From Eunapius fragilis (Eukaryota; Porifera; Demospongiae; Spongillida; Spongillidae): 64,000 bases of DNA. The stretch is from positions 1,262,531 to 1,326,530 of the forward strand of contig OY811992.1 in assembly GCA_963681505.1 (NCBI GenBank). The letters are read 5' to 3'. A program made the translations under genes and the position numbers. Under the pieces are notes generated by a model. It ran no database searches and had not been told where the DNA came from. It saw only the letters and a program-made list of their open reading frames with translations. This document shows positions 44,801 through 57,200 of the stretch, piece by piece. Every line of letters begins with the position of its first letter. The first letter of the stretch is position 1.

Positions 44801-47749
44801 GTGCGTGTACATGTGTGTGTGCATGTGTGTGTATGTGTGTGTGAGTGTGTATGTGTGTGTGAGTGTGTGCATGTGCTGTTGTGGTTCCTTTTTGTTGTTG
44901 CTGTGAAGGCTTAACCCTTCCAGGCCCAGTGTACTGAACGAGCTCTGTGCCTATGCCTTTAAGGTAAGCTGCCTCACCCATTATTATCAACACCAGCTTA
45001 TTAACTTATTAATACCAACTTATTAATACCAGCTTATTAAATGTATACCAACTTATTAACACTGGCTTATTAATATTAATACCATCTTACTAACACCGGC
45101 TTATTAATATTATACCAACTTATTAACACCAGCTTATTAATACGAGCTTAGTAACCTCCCCTACAAGCACTCTCAAATTTGTTTAACACTAGTAAACGGA
45201 ATCGTCAGAGATAAAATTATTGCTTCTAAATTTATTTATTAAAACAGTTTGTAAAAGATGAGGCCATCACGTTTGTCCACGTCTCTGCTGCTAGGTTGTG
45301 CACGACCCACAGAGAGGGGCACTGGTGTACCTGAGGGTGTACAAGGGATGTGTCAGGACGCACAGGGGACTGCATAACTTCTCCAGAGGCAAGGAGTATG
45401 TCCACTTTGAGGGCTGAGTGCTTATACAAACTTCCCAACACACACAACGCCCATGCACGCACACTCACACACACTACACACAAACAACGTACCAATATAC
45501 ACTCATAATGACACTTGCTCTGTATTTCCCTTCCCCCTCCCTCCTCCCTCCCCCTCCTCCTCCTCTCTCTTCCCTCCTCCCCCCTCTCCCTCTCTCAGGG
45601 AGAAGATTACTAAGTTGTTTGTTGTTCAGGCAGATGAGCTAGTGGAGGTAACCACTATGTCTGAAGGCAACATAGTGGCTGCTGCCGGCCTAAAGAATGT
45701 ATGTCTGCACCAAAGTGCTCTGATTATGAGTAGGGGCTGTGTGCAATGTTCTTATTGTGTTCTTATTGTCTGGGTCTGGTCTTTAATATCTTTAGACAAC
45801 AGCAGCACATAAGTGTGATACCACATAAGGGGTTTGTTTGCACATGCGCATGTGGTTGGATATGGCTGTGGGTGTGTTTGGAATGGGCGTGGTTTTGTGA
45901 GTGTTTTTCAGTGTTTGTCATTTTAATCTGCTCCATACTATGTTCTAATTCAAGCACACTATAAATATGTATTTTTCTATTCAGACTGTCACAGGGGATG
46001 TGTTGGTCCAGTCAGCAGCAGCCGCAAAGGCTGTCCGAAAAGGTTTAGAAAGTAAAGGGGACCAGGCGGATCTCCCAGTGGTATTGCAAGGCCTGAAGAT
46101 CCCTGAGCCTGCATTCTTCTGTACTATTGAACCAGCAACAGCTGCACAACAGACCGGTACTGTGTGTGTGTGTGTGTGACTGTGTGTGTGTGCAACTGTG
46201 TGTGTGTGGCTATGTGTGTGTAAATACTCATAAATGTATAACATTCAGCTGTCTGAGTAATGTATCTTGTAGGAGACACGTCTGTGTTTTGATTTTGGAT
46301 GGTGGTTGCCTTTTGAGCTGCCTCATTTGTAGCTCCTCCTTCCTGTTTCTCCCCCCCCCCCCCCCCCCCCCCCCCCCCCACCTGCATAGACCTTGATCAT
46401 GCTCTGAACTGTCTTTCAAGGGAAGACCCCAGTTTGAGGGTTTCCGTTGACCCAGACACAAGGCAGGTTAGTGTACAGTATTGTTGGTTTAGATGACGGC
46501 TTTTTAATAATAATTATTTAAAATTGCCGTAGGTTGTGCTGTCGGGAATGGGTGAGCTCCATCTGGAGATCATACATGACCGCATTCAGAGGGATTACCA
46601 TGTTCAAGCTAGCCTGGGAGAATTGCGTGTCGCATACAGAGAGGCACCCTCACAGCCTGTAACATTGAGTGGTGTGTACTGCACTAAACACACGTACACA
46701 CCACTGACCGATTTATTTTCATTTTGCATTCCCATCCCCTTAGGAAGTCTTGATCGTAATCTAGGAAATAAAAAGCAGTTGGTATCTGTGTCAGTAGCCA
46801 TCAGCCCTGTTGACAATGGACAGATGCCACTGGTCCAGTTGTCCCCACAGGTCTCTGTACCAAGTTGGACCACAGCTTCTGACGTTCTGGAAGCATTTAA
46901 GGGTGGAGCTGAGATAGCCTGTGGACAAGGTAAGGATTGTGTGCCATTTGTTCTTCCCATCAGTGTCAGGCCTTCATTCTGTTCCACCTTCCCTCTCCCT
47001 ACAACCCTCCTTTTCTACCCTCTCCCTACCCTCACAACCCCCCCCCCCCCCCCCTCAAGGCCCTCTGTTGAGCTTTCCAATCAGAAATGTTCAGGTTGAA
47101 CTGGTTGCCTTGGTGATGGGGGTGGGTACTTCAATGGCAATGGTGTCTGCTTGTGTCAGTGAGACCGTCTCCAAGGTAACAGAGCTGGTGCCCTTCACAA
47201 AAAAGCACTGTCATGATTTTTTTTGTTGGGGGTGTTCTAATATCAAAATAAGGCATTGAAGAAGGCAGAGGTGTACCTCCTGGAGCCATTTTCACAACTA
47301 GTGGTAAGTTTTAGCCACCCCCTGACACAAGTCATGTTTACTTTTGTTTTTGTGGGGTGTGGTGGCAGGTAACAGTGCCTGAGGAGTACCTGGGTACAGT
47401 ACTATCGGACCTAACCTCCTCCACTCGTCGGGGTGTGGTCAGTGAAGTGACCTCCCACGATGGAACAGCGACTGTGACTGCCCATGTTCCAATGGCATCA
47501 CTGATGGTACGTTTGAAATAACGGCAGAATTAAGTCGTCGTGTGTGTGCGTGTGTGTGGGGGGGGGGGGGGGGAACAGTTCCCCTCTTAAGTAAATGCTC
47601 TTGTGTGCCCAACAAAATAGGGATACTCCACTGTGCTCCGCAGCATCACCAGCGGAGCTGGGTCATTCGTCTCCATGTTCTCCCGCTACGAACCCGTCAG
47701 TAACACACTGCAGAAAACCATTACGGAACAGCTCCGTGGATATGTGTAA
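41875..47749 (+). CDS. GFM2: Mitochondrial ribosome-recycling GTPase GFM2 (EF-G2mt/RRF2mt)
   Basis: GFM2 splits post-termination mitochondrial ribosomes together with MRRF. Twenty exons in phase give 780 aa (human 779): 41875-41944, 42017-42077, 42154-42266, 42386-42426, 42504-42588, 42866-42954, 43338-43426, 43952-44255, 44502-44728, 44909-44963, 45295-45395, 45599-45698, 45985-46156, 46390-46466, 46533-46671, 46744-46929, 47060-47175, 47253-47303, 47369-47506 and 47621-47749. An Arg-rich presequence is followed by the G domain: [20 protein letters not shown] (G1), ERERGITI (G2), LIDTPGHVDF (G3), NKMDKPAA (G4) and [12 protein letters not shown] (G5). Domains II-V include [11 protein letters not shown] and the C-terminal SYxY-like YEPVSNTLQ. 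The DTPG|H codon is split by an intron whose donor is minisatellite-amplified. Intron 7 has a GC donor (CCAG|GCAAGG). Confidence 0.96.
42579..42836 (+). repeat. 28-bp minisatellite carrying a 5' splice site, GFM2 intron 5
   Basis: The unit gtaggggtagcatcctggta plus cacgcctg repeats about nine times, starting with the last nine bases of exon 42504-42588 (cacgcctg|gtaggg). Each copy reproduces the exon end and the donor. Read-through in the GFM2 frame stops (TAG) at the second donor. Confidence 0.93.
43495..43800 (+). repeat. 25-bp minisatellite in GFM2 GC-AG intron 7
   Basis: About twelve copies of gcaagcctttcctcctcccc plus atcct. Each copy places a pyrimidine tract before an AG (ATCCTGCAAG), and each contains GCAAG, the same five bases as the intron's GC donor. 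Confidence 0.9.
44335..44500 (+). repeat. 20-bp pyrimidine minisatellite abutting the GFM2 exon 9 acceptor
   Basis: Copies of ctcccacctcaccttcccct continue to the splice site ...ccacctcacag|GTGC, so the polypyrimidine tract itself is the repeat. Confidence 0.9.
44728..44875 (+). repeat. GT-rich tract in GFM2 intron 9
   Basis: Interrupted (GT)n beginning at the donor GT|gtacgtatg of exon 44502-44728. Confidence 0.88.
44984..45150 (+). repeat. AT-rich degenerate minisatellite in GFM2 intron 10
   Basis: Repeats of about 11-22 bp based on acttattaacaccagcttat with deletions and variants. Confidence 0.8.
46349..46380 (+). repeat. C-run of about 30 nt at a GFM2 acceptor
   Basis: Homopolymer C followed by acctgcatag|ACC, so it serves as the polypyrimidine tract of exon 46390-46466. 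A second C-run (about 47039-47054) precedes the acceptor of exon 47060-47175. Confidence 0.9.
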
Positions 47750-47817
47750 ATTTTTTTAAATAACACACGTGCACTTCACGCATACAAAATAAAGGTTGGG
47801 TGGAAATAAGACATACT

Positions 47818-50097
47818 TCAGTTATCATCCTCATCTGTGGTGCCATTGACAACAACAGGGATAAAGCCAGATCTCTTGGCTCTCACTGACACCATCAAGC
47901 CATACAAATTTTGCCATGGTTTCCGCTTGTACACGACATAGATACCCCCCATGATAACGGTTGCCATGGGGAGCCCAAACCCCACACAGAGAATAATGAT
48001 GGCCATCGTGGAGATGTGTTCTTGAGGTGCAGTGCCGTAACCCACCACGGCAGTCCTGAAACATGTAGTCACAAATACAGCACTAAAACTGACTGATCTA
48101 ATAACACAACCACATGAAATATTACAAAGTACTGATGGCAACAGACGTACGTAGTAATGATAATTGCTGCAAGTTTTCAAACTATTTGACATTCCAAGGG
48201 ATACATTTAGGTTAAGCAAAAGAGAGTCTTCAGTGCGTGTTACACGTTTGTCTAAAGCACAAGGAAACAGGCTAGGAGAATCTATGGTCTACCCAATCAA
48301 GCTACAGTTTGCGGTACGAGACTAAAAGCATGTTTAGAGGTATTAAAGGTCGTCTGCCTAAGGGTGGGTCTAGATTTTTTTCTCTTGTAATATGGACATG
48401 TGATGGGGAAGGAGCAAAACATAAAGAAAAATGTAACACACATACACCCACACCACGCAGTATTAATTATTAATTACTAGTAGGCGGGGTCATTTGGAGT
48501 GGTCTGGGTACTAAACTGCAGCTTTACTTTAGTTTTATGGCGAGTTCCAGAGTCATTTATAGTTCAAATGCTGCAGATCTTTGTATTGGCACACAGCCTA
48601 GTTAGTATTAGCGAGTGCGGGAGGGTGAAAGATAAAGTGTACACTTCCAAGTAATCCGCTGAACCCACCTACAGTTTGGCGATGCATTGTGCTTCAAGCA
48701 CGATAGATGAGAACAAGCAAAATCTGCAAACCATCGTCCAGAGGGTCATTCCAACATTTGTGCATAAACTAATCCAATAGCGATGACTTTTTTCTCCCAG
48801 CCGTTTCGCTTTTATATCATTCTTTTGTGGACCACAATGCTAATATTTGCCTTTTTAATGACAACGATCCCCTTATACACCCCCACACTTAACACAATAA
48901 TGAAAACGATCCCTTATACATGCACCCCTCCCCCCCTCCACCCCTCCCCTCCCTCCTCCCCCAACACTCAACAAAACTCACCAGGTGAAATACTCGGATG
49001 AGAGATAGGTTGCATCCCCAGAGGTACCTATCACCATGTAGAAACGGGTGACGTTGGTTCCAGGGGCAAAGATGGCGCTGGCCAGCCCTCGCGGCAGACC
49101 GCCATGGTCACCAGGCGCCAACCCCTGGTATGACAGGTACTTGGCCTGCTGCGAAGTCGTGGAGCTTCTGCTACTGTCTTGGTAGGAGATGGGCTTCCAT
49201 TGAAGGTAACTACCCCCAAAGAGGTACGTGCAGGTCTCAAAGATGGACGGCGTGTATTCATCGTCGATTGAGTGGTTAAACTGGACTCTCCCCGTAGCAT
49301 CGAGGGCTGGGCCGGGAACTATGTACATCTCCAAGACAACGCGGCTTGTGTTGCTTCTGTAGGGGAAGTTTTGGACGATTAGGTCAAATGTCGTAGAATT
49401 CTCAGTGTAGTGGGTACGGGGAAGATACGACAGCTGCCCGGCTACTGATGACGTCCCTACCTGCAGGGTAAGGAGCAGTTTGTGTGTGTGTGTGTGTAAT
49501 TGCATGACTAAAAGGTAAGGAAGGTAGTGTATTACTTTGTTTATGATGGATAGCGAGTCAGGGTAAGTAAGGTTGATGGCGGTGTTATCTATGATGCTCA
49601 ACGAAGCCAACGTGGTGTCCAGGGGGAAGGAATTATAGGCGCTGCTAACGCCGCTGCTGAAATTAAAAAACTCCACCCCTTGTGCGCTGTCCACTTCGGC
49701 CTCTATCAGCTGGCGAAAGACAACAGCAAACGCTACGCTCTTCTCAAAGTCACCAATGCTGACGGAGCCGTGGGTCTGGTTAACGAAGTACTCGTTACTA
49801 ACAGAAATCCCATCGCTACAGCTGCAGCTGTTGCTATTGGCGGAACCGTTCGAATAGAACATCAGGAGAGTTGGAAACCCGACGAAGCTCCACGCATAGT
49901 GAAAGCTGACGTTGGTGTTTTGCACGGTAGAGTAGTAGAATGCTGTGCAGTTTTGAAACGCACACCTCTGTGTAAGAGTAAAAGATATGCAGAGCCACAA
50001 CATGTCAACGCACCTGAGGCAGCGCTTCCGAGCGCGGTAAACCACGACAGAGGCAAAGGAGTAAACCAACCGCCACAAACTCTCTCTCTCGGCGCAT
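47818..50097 (-). CDS. GLMP: Glycosylated lysosomal membrane protein (GLMP/NCU-G1 type)
   Basis: GLMP is a heavily glycosylated type I lysosomal membrane protein that shields and assists the transporter MFSD1. Model: 50014-50097 (signal peptide, MRREREFVAVGLLLCLCRG), 49536-49967, 48982-49460 and 47818-48055 (TGA), for 410 aa (human about 406). The lumenal part has many N-x-S/T sites and conserved-looking strings NVSFHYAWSFVGFPTLL, VEFFNFSSGV and HSIDDEYTPSIFE. A single span (MAIIILCVGFGLPMATVIM) and a short basic cytosolic tail follow. The first intron would be only 46 bp. The alternative is an unspliced start at an internal ATG (MLWLCISFTLTQ, A at 50003), also signal-like. Its stop lies 68 bp from that of GFM2. 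Confidence 0.75.
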
Positions 50098-50227
50098 CCG
50101 CATAAATTATTTGGTGCGCTTTACATAGGGGCAACAATCACATAAGACAAGGTGGGGGCGGGGTATCAATTATCACGTGCGCTACCCTGGAGCGTTGTTG
50201 TTGTGTTGTAGGCGATACCCCGCGCAA
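50098..50227. promoter_or_regulatory. Bidirectional promoter interval, GLMP (-) / ENSA (+)
   Basis: 130 bp between divergent start codons. Contains a CACGTG E-box-like core at about 50175 (tatcacgtgcgc); CACGTG is the core of the lysosomal CLEAR element, but one short match is weak evidence. Confidence 0.5.
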
Positions 50228-51049
50228 ATGACAACCGAGGGCACGGAGACTGTTATCCGAGTGACGGGACCCGAAGAGGACACAGAACAGACAAAATCAG
50301 GAGACACTGGACACGAGAACGTGGCGAGCACCGAACCAGAAAAGACAACGCTGGATCCTCAGCAGGTCCTGTGGGGAAGGAGCGTAGGCAGCGTGTGTGT
50401 AGTGCGTGTGGGGGAGCAAGGCAGTACATGATATTGGCCAAATTTTGTTATTCAGGCGGATCAGATAGCACAACAGGACTTTCAAAAGAGGTATGGCGGC
50501 ATAGCGAAGAAGGCACCAGTCGCACAGAGGAAAATATCGGAGGTAATTATTATTAACGTTTTTTGCAGCGAGTGTTCTGTTTGTGTTGACGCGACACGAC
50601 TGTTACTTAAAGCGTTGTATGATTCGCTGAACATCTCAAGATTCTTACGTCAAACCAGTCCATTCTTATACCCGTCGCTCTGTGGTTTTTCCCTACACCC
50701 CCCATAAGCAAGCACAGCCTTCGCGCCTTGTTTCACTTCTCATTTCAGTCAGTATCCCCCCCCCCCCCCCCCCCTTCCTGTTTAGGGAGGTCGACAGTAC
50801 TTTGACTCAGGCGATTACCAGACTGCCACGGGGAAGGACAGAACTGCAATAGCATCACACCCACATGCAATGGCCCCTGAAGCCCTTCAGAACGCCAAGG
50901 CCCCACCTAAGCCTATACCGGGGAAGATGATGGCAGAACGAGGAGTCTTGGGGCCCACAAGACGAGCACCAGCAGAGAGAGGTGTGAGCAAGCTGGCTAG
51001 TCCAAGCAAGCTGGCATCTGTACCTACTCCAAGTCCTCTGGCTCAGTGA
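50228..51049 (+). CDS. ENSA: Endosulfine/ARPP19-family PP2A-B55 inhibitor
   Basis: ENSA/ARPP19 proteins, once phosphorylated by Greatwall kinase on the Ser of FDSGDY, inhibit PP2A-B55 and permit mitosis. Three exons in phase: 50228-50365, 50456-50542 and 50786-51049 (TGA), for 162 aa. An acidic, disordered N-terminus (TEGTETVIRVTGPEEDTEQ) leads to a helical part (DQIAQQDFQKRYGG) and then GGRQYFDSGDYQTATGK, which carries the invariant Greatwall motif. A basic Pro-rich tail with S/T-P sites (SPSK, TPSP) follows. It is longer than vertebrate ENSA (about 121 aa). A run of about 18 C (50757-50774) forms the polypyrimidine tract of the last acceptor. One ENSA/ARPP19 gene is expected outside vertebrates. 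Confidence 0.92.
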
Positions 51050-51712
51050 ATTGAGGCACTTGAGCACCAATCTTTTGCCACTGTAGTAGTGGTAGAAATG
51101 GGAAAAAAAAAAACTTGCATTCTGGTTTCTGCTGCATAGAGAAGAACATGTCTGTAGTTCTATCTTCTTTTTTGATACAGAATTGTTTGTGTAAAACGTT
51201 GTTGTTGATTACTCCACACACACTTCATTTTTTCACATTACTGTACTCTTATCGTTCATATCATTGAGATGATGATTACTTAACGTTGGCAGATGGTCTC
51301 AGCAGCAATCTCTTATGCGCGCGTAGGGAACCAGTACTGTTGTGAGTAGTAATTTAAATTACGAAGTGTTACTAAATATAGATGATGGCACAATTGTTGT
51401 TGCCTTAGAAGGAAAGTAATCAAGTTGCATAATAGTGATGTCATTAAAACGTTCTGGAACGACAACCGTGAGTAGGATCACTCCCCTTTTTATCGATAAC
51501 ACAAACACGAACAGTTTTACGTTGGTTTGCGTCATCGTGCCAATTCTCGTACTCAGTCCCATTTCTCTCCCAGGTCGTCTTCTTCGAAACAGTTTTAAGA
51601 ACAGCAGCTGCACCATTGGCTTCATAATATATCCGCATGGAGCCTTTAGGGATCAGATAGAGGTATAACACAATGATATCGGGAATAGGTTCCCGAGACA
51701 TAGGCCCTACAC
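51050..51712. other. Interval between ENSA and the hAT element
   Basis: AT-rich. The minus strand has a modest open frame at 51444-51701 (85 codons, with WERNGTEYENWHDDANQRKT) of unknown nature. I see no splice-supported gene and no family resemblance. Confidence 0.3.
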
Positions 51713-53059
51713 CAGTGGCGTCTGGGCATTAATTATCTGGGGGGGCAAAACACTTTTATGGCGCCCCCCCCCCCCCCCCACTCACCAGCCATAAATCATA
51801 TAAATGTACACAGGAAGGAGGCTTAGGTATCAAATTTAATGCAAATGGGGATGTACATGCGTATATATGATTGATAAGAAAGTTAGTGTTATAATAATGC
51901 TTTGGAGAGCTCCGATGAACTCCGTGCAAACTGATCAATTATTGAATAGCATGATAGGGAAGAGAGAATTTTAAGTTCAACGGACATCATTAGCAAATCT
52001 TCAAGCCTTTCCTGAGTCGTTGTGGACCGAAGTCGCGTCTTAATACGTTTTAGAGCAGAAAAAGAGCGTTCTGCGGTACACGTACTGATAGGAATTGCAA
52101 CTGCAATCGAATATATCTTGCAAACCTCGGGAAATGCATCGTAGAGATGATAGGTAGGGTTGCACAGCAGGTTTAGAGCATCCAAAAATGACCAATTGAC
52201 AAGAGCCTGATCAGGATTTGCCTGAGAAGATGTACGTTTAACTTCCTCGTCTTCTTCCGCTAAACCTGTACCTTCATCATCTGTATCATCACTTAGCGAA
52301 TCAACAACGTCCATTTTAAGAGGGGTGCCGGAGGGGGTATGAAATCGATGGTACACGGCAGCAAAACTCAACAATTCTTGAAGTCATTGATTTGTATTCA
52401 AGTGAAATTTGTCAGCCACAATGCAGTGAAGATCTTGAGTGCTTTTACCACTCTTCACGAGATAGGTAAAATTGCTGGGCGCAAAGATGGCTAATATTTC
52501 AAACAGCGACCTGTTCTTATCAAATCGCCTTCTCATTGATCCTAGAATAGTGTCAAGAGCAACAAAAAATGTCTTACGCTGCCATGACAATTCTGGTGTT
52601 TCAGGTACCTCACCATCTTCTCCTGATTTTTTCCGTTTTCCATCCGACATCATTATAGTTGGACGCAGATACAATGTAGCAGTATCAAGTACACATGGCA
52701 TTAACAAATAATGTTATTATATGTTAACAAAACAATGCCCGCGCCACCAGGGCGCCCGAGCAGTTATGAAGTTGCATTAACGAACCACAATTGTGCCACT
52801 TACGTGCATGTATGGGGGACTGGGGGTGCATGGGCAAGTAGTCTCGTGCCCAGACTTACAACGTAAGAAGCATCACAAGCTGCATTAGTTATACGACTAA
52901 AGCTGTTATTTAAATGCTAATCAATATTATAATCTGAGAGGTCTGGCCGGAATTGCGCTGGTAGGTATTTTGGCGCCCTACCGCCGTTTTGGCGCCCCCC
53001 CTTTAGGATCCGCTGGGGGGGCATTTGCCCCCCCTGCACCCCTGGCCAGATCGCCACTG
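51713..53059 (-). mobile_element. Internally deleted hAT-superfamily transposon with 8-bp target-site duplication
   Basis: The ends are imperfect inverted repeats (CAGTGGCGTCTGGGC at the left, CAGTGGCGATCTGGCC read inward from the right). They are flanked on both sides by the identical 8-mer ccctacac (51705-51712 and 53060-53067), the duplication size typical of hAT. Inside, on the minus strand, 51889-52374 encodes the hAT C-terminal dimerisation region with CTAERSFSALKRIKTRLRS and an acidic linker before it. 52384-52707 encodes a second fragment in another frame. At about 1.35 kb it is far shorter than an autonomous hAT, the N-terminal zinc finger and DDE core are missing, and the two frames are not joined, so it is defective. 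A long C-run lies just inside the left end. Confidence 0.9.
51889..52374 (-). pseudogene. hAT transposase C-terminal (dimerisation domain) remnant
   Basis: 161 codons. Acidic segment (SLSDDTDDEGTGLAEEDEE), then the hAT C-terminal motif PISTCTAERSFSALKRIKT followed by LRSTTTQERLEDLLMMS, characteristic of the family. It lacks the catalytic core and is out of frame with the upstream remnant 52384-52707. Confidence 0.85.
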
Positions 53060-53067
53060 CCCTACAC

Positions 53068-54264
53068 TTTCTATACAAATTCACCAACACACGTCAAAAA
53101 GAAGACCGCAAATAAATTTTTGATTTCATAAATGATTTAAAAATCACTTGTAAAACCATCCCATGATTGAACAATATCAGGTTCCTCTCAATCTTATGTA
53201 AATTATGGCAAGCCACACCTTTTGCTGGAAAAAGAGTAGAGTATTATTATTCAACTATTAACTAAAACTGGTGGCTTTGAGTCACGAGAACACACAGAAC
53301 ATGTAAGCCTTGAAAGGTAACAGTGGTGCAAAAAGGAACAAAACGTCAATGAATGAAACAGACCTGTATAGGCTGTATCTAGCCAAACGTATGAAGGGTT
53401 TTTACATCCTTAGATCTGATTGGTGCAAATTGCCTTTGTTTTTTTTTTGGAAGGGGGGGAGAAGTGGGATTATATGTTTAGGAGGGCAAGAGGAGGGTTT
53501 TGTAATGCTTTAGCTGTCAGTTTTATTGCCAGGTCACTTGTATGTTGTTTTCACTATCATAGTCCACACACCCACACACACACAGCACACACAGCACACA
53601 CACACACACAGTACACACAATACACATGTACCCACGTGTACAATGACATTTTAACAAGCAACAAGGCAGCTGGTGGCTGGTGAGGACGGCATTTGCGTTG
53701 GATTGTCACAATTTGCAGAATTAATCGATGTTATGAAATGACAAGGATTAGGGCTTCCCCAGTGTAGTGCCAAGTCATGCATGAGGCTAAATTTGAGAAG
53801 TCTGTGTGTACCTACTCACTTCCAAAGAGCACCGTACATCTCTACGGTCACAAGGGCACATGTGCACAGCCTCATCTCACCTTGTGTCATTGGTGTCATG
53901 CGTACGAAGCCCATTGGCCATTGCAGCTGCACCCTTCAATCGCTTCTGATATGTGTGTATGTGTGTGTGTGTGTGTGTGTGCCAGCTTATACATCAAGGT
54001 GAACTCGATGAGTCTCCACCATGATATCCCGAAGTCTGTTATGACAAAAGACAACAACCTACCACCAGCTCTCCACCCACCCTTTCCCACCGTCCCTCCC
54101 ACCCATCCCTCCTAATCCATCCCCACCCATCCCTCACCCATCTATCCCCAGCTTGCTAGTCATGGCATGATGACCAAATAATAAATATCACTATTTGCAA
54201 AGACAAAAAAAAATAATCACAGCACACATGATAAAGCTCACTTAAGGCGAGTGTATGGTCAGCT
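53068..54264. other. Interval without a confident gene
   Basis: Contains a CA-rich tract near 53566-53632 and a GT tract near 53950-53981. Two short plus-strand segments look mildly coding: QLVAGEDGICVGLSQFAEL (about 53660-53740) and a Cys/His-rich stretch, LTLCHWCHAYEAHW (about 53777-53950). Neither has a family match or a clean splice model. A sponge gene with small exons could be hidden here. Confidence 0.3.
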
Positions 54265-57200
54265 TTAGGGCCTACATTCTACATTCAAATATCCCTCGTC
54301 CATTATTGGCTCTCTAAGCTCTGAAAATTTTGGAGGTTTTGGCTTAGGTTTGTCTGTTTGTTCTCCCTTGACATGTAGTTCCATAACATGAGGCAGATGG
54401 TCTGGCTCTCCTCCTGGTCCTTCTGGCTTGACGTGACCCTTCAGCTTGCTCTTCAAGGACATAAATAAACCAAAAAGCTTAGGATGCATGTGCCACAGCA
54501 ACACAAGAAGGATCACCAAGTAGGCAATGCCTAACGTTATATATGCAAGGGCAGTGAACACTGCCATAGTTTCATTGGGGTTTAGTTTATGACACAGGTA
54601 GATGGTGATTAGGATCAGCACGTCAGCAAAGAAGTATGCATGGATGGCATTATGTGAGTGTTTCTTGTACGGCTCAAGTAGAGCGTAGAGGAACATAGCT
54701 ACAATTACAGATATAAAAACAAAAACCCCAGCCTGATAACTTACAGCAAATGAATAGATCATGTTTAGTAACACCCTTAGTAGCAAAGACAGCCCTATCC
54801 AGAAGGTGCAACTGTCTTTATATGGTGAAAAGAAAGCATCGTACTGTGGCTTCATCTTCTGCACAAAATGATTAATGAATGATGGAAAACGGGTGGTGCA
54901 AGATGGTAGGATCAGAATGATGGGTAATGGAATTAAATACACGGCCACCAGAACAACTGCAATGATACAGAGGACACTATGAGGATAAGAGAAGTAACCT
55001 ATGCTGGGGTCAGTGGCCCAAACATACATTTTATGATTGCCTCCATCCTCCTGAAAAATGATCACGTCAAAAACCCCCAGTATCTGAAAGCAGGATTGGG
55101 TGATGCTGTTGTAGGACAGCACAATAAGTGTGGCAACCAGCTTTGAAGGTGTGAAGTTGCTCTTGGCCAAATACTCGGAGAGTCTGAGAGAGCGACTAGC
55201 AAGAAAGATGAACAGCACCATCAGGATGAAGAGGTATGCAGGGAAAACCAGACCAAGTCCTGCCCGGGCCAGTGGTGTCATCCCATCATAGAAGCAGGTC
55301 TCAAACCCAACACCCAAGTTCAATATCTGAAGAGGAGGCAATGGGTTCAGTTTGAAAATTTCAACAAAGTATGGCACAAACAGACTGCAAAGGTTTGCAT
55401 ATAACACCACTCCACTAATGTAACCATCAGGTAAAGTTATATTGAAGTACAGTAAGAAGGCAATGATGCCTATCCCGACAGCCGCAAAGAACACCAGCAG
55501 ACCCAGTGTATTGTCGGTACACTTCATACACTTGTTGGTACCAAAGACAGCACTGTACCCATCCTGACATCCTCCACATAGGAGTCCTGTACGGTTGTAA
55601 GCACACTGTTTGTCCAAGGCTTGGGGTTGCACGAGTCTACTTAGGTCTGCACAGTAATCAAACAGGCAACGCTTGTAGACCACTCCCATTCCATCCGGAC
55701 CTGCTCCAAACCACCAATCAGGCGTGACATCAAACACTTTTAATTTACCATCGCACCCTACACCAGAGCTATTGGTGGCATTGCTACATTGACAATCTCC
55801 TAGCATTTCATTGTACTCAAATCCAAACAGGCACTCAGTGAGGTGGATCGATATGGCCAAGTTGCTCTGAACAAAGGTGTCCAGAGAATATACTGTTACA
55901 TTTATTGTATCGCTCCAGTTGCCATAAACTCTTACTGAAGTATTGAGGTAAGAGTTAGCTGCTGTCAGTATGTATCCCGAGTCACCTAGCTGTGGGGACA
56001 ATCTGGTGCTAAGTGATTGAGCCGTCGCAACAGCCGGTACAGCATGGTTGTACAAATCCAGAGCTTTCAGCCGTAACTTGAACTGCTGTCCAGGCATGTA
56101 TGAGAAGACAGAAATGTTCTCCACCTCCAGAGTGTTTGTTGGCGTAGAGACCAATGCTGATGTGTTAGGTCTCTGATCAAAGTGGAAGATGGTTGACTGC
56201 TCATACATCACTTCAAGGACAGACCTATTCAATTGGATAAACTGCATAGCCCAGGGACATCCCTCAAAACTGACACCATAGAAATTCCCACCTAAGTATG
56301 CTGTATTGTTTTTAAATGTCATATTGACTCCAACGTTACTAATGTCTGGACATGAGTTTAGCTCTGAGCAGAGTACGTTAATTGATTCAAAGTATAGAAA
56401 ACAAGTATAGCGGGTGAAACCGATTAGTAGATTTCCAAATGTGTAGTCAACGTACATTGCCCCTCCGTAGAGGGGGGCAGAGTTGTTGATGAATGAGATG
56501 GAAGAGTTTTTCCTTACCAATAGAAATGGTATCGACTCCATACGTAAAGCGCCTCCTTCCAACAGCGCGGCGTTGTTGATGAACTCCACTTCTCCCTCTA
56601 GGGTAATCACTGAGTCAATACTAGCTATGGCTGTACCCTTGCTGTTTAGGAAACTAGAGTCTTTGATGGTGAGGTTCATAGAGAACACCTGGACAACCGC
56701 CGATGTCAAACCTTGCACCTCGTTGTGGTCAAAGATACAGTTGTTTACAAATAAACTCGTTCCTTCTTCTAGTCCGTGTCTTTTCCTTTCTAAGGCGTAT
56801 ATAGCGGAGCCCGCTATTGCCTTGTTTCTTTCAAAACGGCAGCTGTCTACTGTAACGTGATCGAGAATACTGGAAGGCATGGCATAAAACGATTGAATCG
56901 AAACTCCAATTCCGACATTGTTAAGGAACGTTGTCCCCAATATTGTCACCGTGTTTGGACGATTCAACACATAAGACGGACGGTAGGTTGACGACGGAAT
57001 AACTATGTCTTTCACCAACCCTATAACTCCCTGTTCAACGATACTTACGTCAACACCATCGACCCCGTTATCTTTGAGTGTGCAATTTGTGAATTGCACA
57101 TGTGAATCTTGCAAACCTGCGTACCAGTAAACAGATGCCACGCTTCCATATACCGCCACGTTTTTCTCGAAAACGCATTTATTCGCATTAACGTTGACGC

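Noticed and set aside
53660-53740. A possible PC4/SUB1-like C-terminal exon (GEDGICVGLSQFAEL)
   Set aside because: Similarity is too short, and no upstream exons with the PC4 core were found.
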